Shown here piece by piece: positions 33,737 to 45,600 of a stretch of 64,000 bases of DNA. The stretch spans positions 2,729,991-2,793,990 of the forward strand of contig NC_088297.1 of the NCBI RefSeq assembly GCF_032854445.1, written 5' to 3'. Origin of the DNA: Liolophura sinensis. Lineage: Eukaryota > Mollusca > Polyplacophora > Chitonida > Chitonidae. The notes under the pieces are model-generated. The model was not told where the DNA came from. It did not search any database and saw only the letters and a list, made by a program, of their open reading frames with translations. The position numbers were made by a program, and so were the translations under genes. The first letter of the stretch is position 1; every line of letters begins with the position of its first letter.

Positions 33737-36700
33737 CTGAAACACGAAACAGACGTGACTGAAACACGGAACAGGCCTGACTGGAACATGGAACAAATAT
33801 AAGACGAATAGGAATCACACGTGACTGAAACATGGAACACGTGACTGAAACACGGAACACACATGATTGAAACATGTTACTGAAACAAACAGGCGTGACT
33901 GGAACTACAGACATCACTGCATCCACAAACAGACGTGAAATCAGCAATAAACAATCATGATATGAAATACACATCACAGAAAATACGAAGCAGATGTGAC
34001 TCGAACTACAAACAGGTGGTGCTGTAACACCTCACTGGAACATGAAGCAGACTTCACTGGAACACGAAATCCACGTGACAGAAACACGAAATCCACCATA
34101 CAGACGCCAATTATTTGTGATTTACGTTCGGATAGGAGATAAAAATGACATAATGACATGCAAGTAAAGTTATTCAAGATACGAATAACATGATATTATT
34201 TGGAAAAACTCATCAGAAATTAATGGGTTGACTTAACTGCTCATGTATCGCGATGACATGTCGGCATAAGAGTTCGATTAAGAACCCCTAAATTTGGCCA
34301 GATAATTATTATAAAACATATTTTGGATTTGCTATGTTGTTTACGGAGAACCAGCATAGATTTTCTCATCCTTCATTTGTCGTAATTCACACAAACGAAC
34401 AAAGGTATATCCGATATAGTTATATGAGAATTGTTATACAAATCTGTTGCAACACTGTATCGCAGTGACATCTCTTCAATGTATATTGTCACGCAGTTTG
34501 CAATAGTGTACTTTGCATACACTTTTAATGTGTACTAAACATCTTGTACAGCATGGGCAACGCAATCGTGGGTACAAAACGTACACATTTGCTTTTTCAG
34601 AGTAAATATTAAAAATTCACCATAGTTCACCATGCGTGAGAATTCATTCTCTTTCTTCTATATGATACCCTCATCTCGAGGTAAAATTCTGCTCCGCTTC
34701 AGGTTTAAGTTGACTAAAGACGGATTTGAACTACTGCCGTGAGTGCTTGGGAAATCATTGTGACTTACTTTATGAATGGGGTAAAGCAAATCCTAGCCCC
34801 TCTTCTGGGGGGACAGGCAAGTGATGCACATCGACGACTCTCTGTCCGGGATCCACTAATAGGGAAAAAGAAAAATTGTACGGTCACATCAAAGTAATCA
34901 AAATTAATAGCCAAAAAAGTAGAGACGCAACCATGGTGGGGCAGAGAGGGAGTATTTACTTATTTGTTAAGTTGTCTTACGCCGCAGTCAAAAATATTTC
35001 ACCAAAACGACAGGGGCCAGCATTATGGTGAGAGATCCTGGGTTAACGGCCATCCGCAGGTTGCTGCAGGCCTTCCCACGCAATACCGGTGAGGAAGCCA
35101 GTATGAACTGGACTTGAACTCACGGTGATGGTATTGGTAGCATGCGGGCGTGCAGTGATTGAGTGCGGGCGTGCAGTGACTGAGTGCGGGCGTGCAGTGA
35201 CTGAGTGCGGGCGTGCAGTGATTGAGTGCGGGCGTGCAGTGATTGAGTGCGGGTGTGCAGTGATTGAGTGCTTGCCTCAGACCAGGAATCTCTCCACCGT
35301 GCTCGGGGCCCATTTAAGGTTATCTTACATGAAGTTTGTTACATCACTCAGAGGGTGCCAAGGGTCGGTGGTTTATACCCAGAGAATTTCCTCCACCCAT
35401 AAAACTGACTGGCATCGTGTGAAATATTCTTGAGAACACGTTTATAATATATAGGGTATCAATATACAGGGCATCAATATATAGGACATCAATATATAGG
35501 GCATCAATGTATTTATTTTTTTATTTGATAGGTGTTTTACGCGTACTCAGAATATTTCACTTATACGACCGGGCAGAGCCCGCGGGAAACCCGCTGTATG
35601 TTGTAAGGTGTGCAAGCTTACAACTTTCCGTTTTTACACTGTGTTTGCGGACTTATAAAGTATACTTACGGACATGGCGGTCCCCGACAGGTTCTTGTTC
35701 GAATCTGTGTGCCACAAAGCCCACACGTGGCCGAGCATCCGGACCAGGCGCTCCACACTGTCCACCCTCTAGGAGGAGGCGGAGAAGGTGGCGGAGGTGG
35801 GGGAGGCGGAGGTGGCACGGTCGGAGGCGACAAGGAAGGTGTTGATTCTGACGATCATGAAACAGCCATGGCAGACATTGATTGAATGATTCACTGATTC
35901 AATGATTGGTGTTTATGGCCCTTATGTTCTGCTTATTTTTGTATGACAGCAATCAGGTTTTTGGGTGGAGTAACCGAGTGCCTGGAGAAAACCACCGCCC
36001 TTCGGCATTTACCTTACAAATTTCCTCTTGACTCACGGCCACAACCGAGACATATAGAGCGGAACTCAAACACGTCACCTCAATGGTCAAGAGCATAGCA
36101 GTTGCAGCGAGGCAGCGCCTGAGCTGGCGCGAACGTAAACAAGGTTTACCATAGGCCTATACACATGTACTAAACACAATCTGGTTTATATCTTACAAAG
36201 CCATCACAAGGCTAAGTTAAGCTCGTTTACCATGGTGACGTTTGTAATGATTGTTATGTAAAACGGGCACAGGAGGTAGGGCACTCAGGTGTTGGTTTAA
36301 AAGTGAAAGGGCTGCCTCGCTGCCATCATCTGACTGTTGATCAGCGAGGTCACGTGTTCCAGTAGATTCGACTGCGGCGTTCAGGTAAGAAGTTTGTAAG
36401 AAGGTCGGTGGTTTACACTTGGCAGTCAGGTTTTCTATCAGTCAATAAAACTGACTCTCGTCACAGAAAAGAAGACAATTAATTGCGGAGTTAAAGAACG
36501 CCACAAAATAACGCTGGCCGCCGTCGTATAAGATAAATATCCTTGGGTACGGCGTAAAACACCAATCGAATAAATAAATAAAAAAACAGTTAACTTCTCC
36601 CACCATAATGCGGGCCGCCGTCGTATAAGATAAATATCCCTGGGTACGGTGTAAAATACCAATCGAATAAATAAATACATAAATAAATAAAAAACAGTTC

Positions 36701-38861
36701 TCTAAAACACAAAAACACATATGTATGTAACGTGCACGCTTCTAGTAACAGACATCTTGATTTATCTATAATAACAAAAACCCCTAAATTTCCCCTGTTG
36801 TTGAAACTTACGTTCACAAGTTTCCCCGGACAGAGAATAACCAGAGCAGCAGTACCTTTTGTCGTCTGGCATCACGTCATAACAACGATTCTTGAAAACC
36901 CTGCGTGATAAATGAAAGAAACCAATATTTGTTTTTGCAAATCTCACCTGAAAAACGGTAAACAGTAGACACCATGCGCGCTGCAAGGTGTATGACTCAT
37001 TGCGAACTCGTTGCGAAAGTTATAGATGTAGGTGGATAGTTTAAGGCTTTACTATAAATACTAAGCTTTTACTATATATGCTTGAGGTTTTAAGTCGCAC
37101 TTAATAATTCCCCAGTCATATCTCAACCAGGAGTCATTAGGTGTGTGTATATCATATTTTCTTGTCGCAGGGCCAGCCCATGCCGTCAAAAGTACTTCGA
37201 TCTTTTACCATTTCAGGACACCTCACCCGACCCAGTCACACTGCACTGACATCGGGCCAACCAGTCCTGTTTCCTTGCTGCAGCCTCTCAGTGACAATGA
37301 CAGTGACAGTGGCAGTAACAAGTACCATACTTGTGAGTTTGGTGTGATAATGCGTTAGGAATGTATAATTTTACGTCCAAAGGGAAACGGGTTGTCGGTG
37401 GTGGTGAGGGCTAAGGAATGGTGGCGTCCATCCGTTCTTTCCATACAGAATGTATTCTTCCCTGAGTAAACAAGGAAACTTGAGAGGCTCGCAGATTTTG
37501 TAGTGGGCACTTTCAATATGTGCATAGTACCTTTAAGTTTTACACGATTCATGAACACATGTATATGTGCCTTTCGTCCCTTTTATACAACGCCCCTTTC
37601 ATACAACGCCCCTTTCATACAACGCCCCTTTCAAACAATACCCCTTTCATACAACGCCCCTTTCATACAATGCCCCTTTCATACAATGCCCCTTTCATAC
37701 AACGCCCCTTTCATACAACGCCCTTTCATACAACGGCCCTTTAATACAGTGCCCCTTTCATACGACGCCCCTTTCATACAACGCCCCTTCATACAATGCC
37801 CCTTTCATATAATGCCCCTTTCATACAACGCCCCTTTCATACAACGCCCCTGTCATACAATGCCCCTTTCATACAATGCCCCTTTCATACAATGCCCCGT
37901 TGACGAGGGACCTCGATCCTCTGGATTCTTGTTTCGTATGGAATACACCTGACAAAATCATAGTTTTGAACTATGTCAATTTCGATTCATATCAAAGCCG
38001 TTCATTATCTTACAGGAGCAAAGTAATAAATGTAGCAATAAAAAAACTCTACCAATCCAGATTTGTTACCAATATGTTCTGTACATACTTGTTGCTAACC
38101 GTGACGTCACAGTTTTTGATTTCCGTCCGCAGACATGCAGACTCTGACTGAACAGCTTTGTTGAAACACCCGCCACAGCTTTCTGGGAAAGTAACGGGAG
38201 TTTTTAATCATGTATCTTGAATGAAACAGTAATCACTATAAAAATATAAGAATTTATTTATTAAAGTTTGTGGGCTCAAAAAAAAACTGTTTTTACCTAT
38301 GAGTAAAACATTACTGAAATAATGTCCCCAAAAATTCCTTCCTTCTGGTGAACATCAGGAAAACAGGTGATGTGACGTCAGAGTTCCTAGATACCGTTAG
38401 TATGTCTCATAAAGCCCACCATAGAGGTGATGTGATGTCAGAGTCCCTAGATACCGTCAGTATGGCTCATAAAGCCCACCATAGAGGTGATGTGACGTCA
38501 GAGTTCCTAGATACCGTCACTATGGCTCATAAAGCCCACCATAGTATTCAAATATTTGAATGCCTTTTAACACTCTTAAAAAAATCTAGACTCAAAAATG
38601 AAAGCATTTTTACACATAGTTTTCAGTTGCCTGTATGTTGAACCTTACTTCATATTTTAGCTTTCTTCTTCATTTTAAGAAGGACGTAACAGTTCAGTGC
38701 TACCTGCTGAATATTCCAGTTGAAATCCGGTGTTTCTCTGAGACTGCGTGTAGAATGTGACTAATATGGTGGATCCGTGAGAGACAAACACGTCCGTGGG
38801 GGTGGTGAAACCGCAGTACCTGAAACATAAGACAGAGAAGCTATATTGCTATATCGAGAGA

Positions 38862-38896
<35 letters not shown>

Positions 38897-39572
38897 CGGG
38901 ATGTAGCTCAGTGAGTAAGGTGGGCGTCTCCTAACCACGATGTCGTGAGTTCAGTCACGGAATTAGACAACAATTTGAGGATTCAGAAGAGGGCTGAAGA
39001 CAATAAGTGAAAACGATCCTGAAAATGGAGTGCCCAACTGCGAAAAACTGCGTCAGTATGCACCCCAAGGTCGGTGGATTTCGGGAATGCAGTATTACGC
39101 GGTACTCAAGAAGATTTCACTAATACGACGGCGGAGCACGACAATCCGCAGGTTGCTGGAAGACCTTCCCACGTATGGCTGGAGAGGAAGTCATCATGAC
39201 CTGGACTTGAACTCCCAGCCACCGCATTGATGCAAGGCTATATATGTGAGTTCAAGTATGTATATGTCAGTCTGCATAAGTCAAATATTCTTTTTATACA
39301 GCAGAAAACTCCAATCAAATACATAAATAAATAAATTTAAGCTGTACCTGTAAAGCAGTTAGCTCACTTACCTGGGACCAGCCAGGGCCATGTTCTGGTA
39401 GCGAATCTCAACAAAGGCCATACATGCCCTGTTTCTGGCTTCCTCTATGCCAAAACTCCCCGTAAATCTCATCCGGATTCTTCTGTTACCTAAAGTCTAC
39501 GAATCAAAATAAAAGAGAAACAAAGGGAATCGGAGAGTACTCTAGTAATTAGTTTAAAGTGTTAGATCTGTG

Positions 39573-39613
<41 letters not shown>

Positions 39614-42600
39614 CATTTTATTCTTCATTGCCTATACTGTACCTTTAGGCCAATGGCATGAGTTATCACGGATCAGAATAACTCCGAGGGCCATGAGGAC
39701 CAGTTATCTCCCCTCCATCAATATGACGTGAAATGTAAAAAATCAGGTTGTCAGTAGCATTACCTCTGGCACTCTGGTTTTTTCCACCCTTGAAATTCAT
39801 CGCCATCCTAAACATTTTTTTCAATTTCTTACTGATTGTTGTTTAATCATTGTCGCTAAAAATTGTGGAGTGAGTGAGTGTTTGGGGTTTAACGTCAAAC
39901 TCAACAAATTTTCAGTCTTATGACGACGAAGGAATCCTTAGGATGTATGTACTGTGCCTCTTTGTCGCAGGACGCAGGACGGATTTTTTTATCTAGTGCT
40001 GCTTCACTGAGACGACTTGCCGAAGGCAAGTAAGCTGCACTATCCCCTTCATGCTGAACGCCAAGGGAGGAAGTTACAACTTTTCCCTCTCTCCAACATA
40101 CAACACCTTTGCTTTACCACAAAATGCAATGCTACACGTAAAAAAAAATGAAAAAATAATAACCTGTTAAGTTTAACAGAAAGTCTGTTATCTGAGTGAT
40201 GCTAGAATATATTCTGTTATCACAGCAGATTATTCTGTTAAATATAACACTCGCATTCTATTAACTGAACATACAGATTCTAACAGGCTAACAGGATCTT
40301 ACGTTGAATATAACTCAATATTGTGTTACAATAACAGATTGCATTCTAGCATCACTCAGAGAAGGCTTTTCTGTTAAATTTAATAGATTAATTTGTTGAG
40401 TGTAACAAGCTTACTCACCCTGAACATGTATATGTTGAGTGTAACAAGCTTACTCACCCTGAACATGTATACGCATTCTGTATCAGCAGGGCTGTCCACG
40501 GATCTGTAACCCGGGGATCTAAACGTCCCTGCCTCACCGTTCACAATGATTGTTCCTGGTCCACACACAGGCGCTGGAAGTAGGCAGTGGAATTGTAATT
40601 TGAACGATAAATACACATGTACTTATGTAATGGCTGTAAAAGTGAACTTTGTGGATCACACGAGGTCTGGAACTCGGATCTCCAGTCGTCTATCAACTGA
40701 GTATACAAGCACCTCAAAAGCTGCCCCGTCATACTAGCTTATTGCCCCCCAATCGTATATACCGCCCCTCATCTCCCCTCCGCTGCGCACACACCACACA
40801 CTGAGGAGTTTGGACAGGTATAAAAGCTATTATCTCTCCTAACTGAACGCCATAAGAAGAAAGCTGAGAGGCATTTTTGAATTTGTATGTGTACTTGTAC
40901 GATATACCCTAATTTGCATATTCAAAGAAAGAAAAAGTTTGACCTTATATAAGCCAGAAATGGCTGTGTTGTGCCGGCCACATGCTGGCACATCTACTCA
41001 CGGCTCGTCTGAAGCTCCTGACAGAAAGGTGGGGCAAATCCCTTGGGACATACGCACTGACCACAGTTGTTGGGGTCTCGGTACCCCTCGTTCGCACAGC
41101 GACTCCACTCTAGTGATGAGCCATCACAACTCTCTTTAAAAACAAACACAAATATCTTAACAGCTGGAACCGTCCATTCGTTTGGTGAATAAGCTATGTT
41201 ATGATTTTTTTTTTTTTTTTGATTGGTGTTTTTTGCCGTACTCAAGAATATTTCACTTATATGACGGCGGCCAGCATTATGATGGGTGGAAACCGGGCAA
41301 AGCCCGGGGGAAACCCACAACCATCCGCAGGCTGCTGGAAGACCTTCCCACGTACGGCCGGAGAGGAAGCCAGCATGAGCTGGACTTGAAATCACAGCAA
41401 CCGCATTGGTGAGAGTCTCCTGGGTCATTACGCTGCGCTAGCGCGCTAAACTATGTTATGAACCTGATGTCAAAGAATCTGACCCACGGACCAACTAAGC
41501 ATTCCATGGACTTGTATACAGTCGCAAATAAATATACACACTCACTTAACATACATTTACTCATTTACTCATTCATTTATTTATTTATTTGATTGGTGTT
41601 TTATGTCGTACTTAAGAATATTTCACTTACACGAGGGCGGCCAGCATGTTGGTGGGAGGAAACCGAACAGAGCCCGGTGAAACTCATGACCTTCCGCACG
41701 TTGCTGGCGGACCTTCCCACCTTCTGCCGGAGAGGAAGCCAGCATGAGCTGGGCTTGAACTCACAGCGACCGCAGCGAAGCTCCTGGGTCACACTGACGC
41801 GCTAACCCCCTCTGAGGCACCCATTTGACATACAGCAATGGAAACTAGATCAAAGCTGCTTATAGTACAAAGATGCTTTAAAAGTTTTAACCCCTCTTTC
41901 AGATGTTCCCAAGCCTCTGACCAATGCATTTCGTGAGTTCGAATCCAGCACATGCTGGTTCCGCTGTGACTTTTACTTCAGGAGCTACGGCAGGAATCTG
42001 ACGAAGGGCAAAGGTTTTCATACAGCTTTATTTCGACGTCCTCCAGTCGTAAAGATGGCGGCTGTCATGTATAAAATAAACTTATTTAAACTTATCTATA
42101 GAGTATAGCGTTGGCATTAATACCAAGCGTATTTTTAAAAAAAAATATGTCAAAGGAATACTTCTTACAGCGCATGCGTCAGTCTATACCTTTCGCTTTA
42201 TATCACCGCCACCAATAGCAGATTTTGTGGCGAAACCTTGAACAGCGTCGAGGTCAATGGGGTCACGGTGATGAGGCGGTAAGTGATGTCAGAAAACAGT
42301 AACAATCCATCTCAACCTCTGTCTCTAACAATACCTATGACACATGCATTCTCTTTATCTAGAATATGTACAGCATGATTCTAACCAAAACCTAGAACAA
42401 TTTCACTTGATGAATGCTAATGAAATTGTTCCGCCGGAAGAGACAAGTGATGAGGCTAAGCCTAAACAACCCTGTGTGCGTCTCACAGGCTCCAAAGGAG
42501 AAGCCTGTCTAGTGGTGGCAGTGCTGTAAAGCGAAGAATAGAGAGCGACGCATGCGCTGTAAGGAGTGTATGTCAAAGGGCCCTATTTAAAGAATAGCCG

Positions 42601-45600
42601 GGAACTTACTACTGCAGTACCAGCTGTTGGCCAGTTTGGCGTCCCAGAAAGAGAGGTCAATCCGCTGACCAATGGTTAAGCGCATTGTTGGATCGACGGG
42701 CATTACAGTGTCAAGGTTACTGTTCTCTCCGAAATCCTGCAAATATGTATATATAGATATAAGAATCTGTACTACCGAGTTCATGTGTCCTTGCACTAAA
42801 GATGGAGTAAGCATAAAACAATTACATTAGTTGAAGTTTCATCGATGTGATATCTAAAAATTTATTTTTTTCAGTAATTCGGCCTTAGGCAAGGACTTGA
42901 ATCATCAGTTAGAAGAACATTTTTATTAACCATAATAATTAACAGTCTACCTTGTAAGCATAATGCATGACAGAGGCGTAGTCGTAAGGGACTCCGTCCG
43001 TCTCGAACTCCAGCCAGCTTCCCGCGAAGAAGTTACCCTCAAAGCCCGGCAGGACATTGGAAAAGTTAATTTCCACGTATTGGTTCCGGTCTGGCCGTGA
43101 CTGTTCGTGGCTGAAACCGATGGCGTGACCTATCTCGTGCGTAATTATACCAAGCTGAAACCACAACAACAACAACACATATTCAAAAAAATACGCAATG
43201 GGCAGGGTATTTGGAGACTCCGTTTCTCTCTGTGTTCCGGGACTTTAGTGACAATATGTAGGCGACAATTTCCTCAGTCTGGAAAGCAATGTTCTAAAGT
43301 ATTTATTTATTTGATTGGTGTTTTACGCAGTACTCAAGAATATTTCACTTATATGACGGCGGCCAGCATTATGGTGGGAGGAAACCGGGCAGAGCCCGGG
43401 GGAAACCCACGACCATCCACAGGTTTCTGGCAGACTTTCCCACGTACGGCCGGAGAGGAAGCCAGCATGGGCTGGACTTGAACTCACAGCGACCGCATTG
43501 GTGAGAGGCTCCTGGGTCATTACGTGTTCTAAAGTAAAGCATGTTTCAGAATATTGGTTGCTAGACTCGAATTATGTGTTCTTAATCGTCATTTACCTAC
43601 AGAGCGTTTTCCTCAACATTCAGTCAATAAGATAAACAATTAAACAATCAATTAGACAAATCAACTGATGGATCGGTCAAAAAACGAACCATAGGTGGGC
43701 CAGATATAATCCGTCACGTACCGCCAGGTAAATGCTTGCAAGAGTCAAGTTTGTATTGTATGGTTGTTGTTAATATCCTAACAACGTTGAAGCTGCACAG
43801 TTGGGCATCTCATGCTAACGCACAGTAAAGTAGCTAGATTAAAAGATGTTTAACTGTCAGAGTAATAAGCGCTTGTATAGGATTAGACCTCTTGCTTGCC
43901 CTAAATCTGGTTACGTCAGCGTAACTAATTTATGTTAAGTTGTTCAGCTGAAAGGCTGCGATTACATCACGAGTAACTAAAGACACCTGTACATCTGATA
44001 TGTACTTCAGTTGGACGTTTTTTTGTTTTTGTTTATTTTTTTTGGTGTTTGTTTTTTTATTGTAAAACAGTTTTGTGCTGGTTACGTTTTTTTATTTTAA
44101 AACAGTTTTGTGCTGGTTACGTCAGCGTCACTAATTTATGTCAAGTTGTTCAGCTGAAAGGCTGCGATTACATCACGAGTAACTAAAGACACCTGTACAT
44201 CTGATATGTACTTCAGTTGGACGTTTTTTTGTTTTGTTCTTTTGTTGTTTTTTTTTTTTTGGGTGTTTGTTTTTTATTTTAAAACAGTTTTGTGCCTGCA
44301 CAGCAAAAAACTGATAGGCATTTACATGTGAAAATAAAAACGGCTATTTGACCAAGTTAGAAGACATGTCGCATATTTTCTATAAAACACCAATGTTTTG
44401 AAGAAAATGTTGGAGTGATTTACTGAAAGCGTCAATGTTATAAAAGGATGCCGGCCAATGTTTTAACAAAAACGTATGCGGGTACAGTCTGACCATTTAT
44501 GCGTTTATGGATAAGACGCCTGCGTTCCAATAAAACAGCAAGGGGCTTCCGCATTAATGCGTGTGCTTTTATACATACATGTCGTTAATACTTCCAATGC
44601 ATTCACTTGAACGTCCTTTTTTGATTGACGGTTATCGAAAACATGTCAGATTTAATCTTAAAAATCGCATTTGTTCCTCTTTTGTGTTAATTAGAGTAAG
44701 GAGGTCTGTCATCCCATGATCTTTTGTTCATTCATTAAGCCAGGCTAATGAATGGCAGATAACAATTAGCATCTAATGTACTAAGACTGAAGTATTTCAA
44801 GTTTAAAACAACTCACAAACGGTTAATATTTCGTTCTGTTCAACGCTTCAGTAAGGTCATGATGGTAAATCAGAGATGTAATTCACAAACACTTCTTGCT
44901 GAGTAACAATAGAGACATGCATTTTTACGCAGGTTGTACCTGGCTTATACTAGGGGGATAGATTGAGCGATGACGCCATTTGCCTGACTGCAGCGCTCTT
45001 AATGACCCTTAGGTTGTCTGGTTATAACGTATTTTTGTTTACATGTTCATTTATTTGTGCTTTTTTGTGCAAGCATTTCAACAGATTTGAAAAAAGACCA
45101 AGTTGAACACCTGTGTAAGGTAAAACATGGCAATTCCTACAACGTCAAAACTTATGAACCGGTAATACTAGTCCTGAAGTCTTCTGTGTTAGGAGGAGAA
45201 TTGGTGTCGAAAACCGCCAAAGTGCAGTTCGTACATTTCCGGTAACACTCTTTTTCCCAGAAGGTAGCGAACAGTACAGTTCGTTTTCCGCTTGACCGTC
45301 GGGAAACCGGAATGTTAGACGTAGGTTCCGAGTTTAAACGAACAAGCCGGTAGTTTTAACGACTCCCATTGGCTGAGAGGCAACACACCCCCAGCATAAA
45401 TTACAGGGTGTTAAAGATGGAGAACGCGATTTATACCACCTTTGTCGTTTTCCCGCTTTACGTGTATGGCGAAGAAAAATCGCAAAATTATGCAGCAGGC
45501 ACCAACAGATAGAAAAAAATGTACTCTTTTCAGCCTATAGTGTCATTTTTTTAGTAATGTTCTTCTCCTTTAACATACAACGACAAGCCAATGAAGTTAA

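Noticed and set aside
35610-35885. Glycine-rich frame on the plus strand
   Set aside because: Antisense shadow of the poly-Pro linker and TSP1 exon, which is supported by splice sites, phase and a paralogue.
37503-37952. 149-codon frame of NAPFIQRPF repeats
   Set aside because: Product of the 16-bp minisatellite; the frame shifts through all three phases by design of the unit.
38895-38965. A tRNA gene
   Set aside because: A- and B-box-like sequence is present but the acceptor and anticodon stems do not pair; it fits a SINE head better.
42344-42529. 61-codon frame as a host gene
   Set aside because: It lies wholly inside a TIR element and ends in its terminal repeat; kept as a feature of the element instead.
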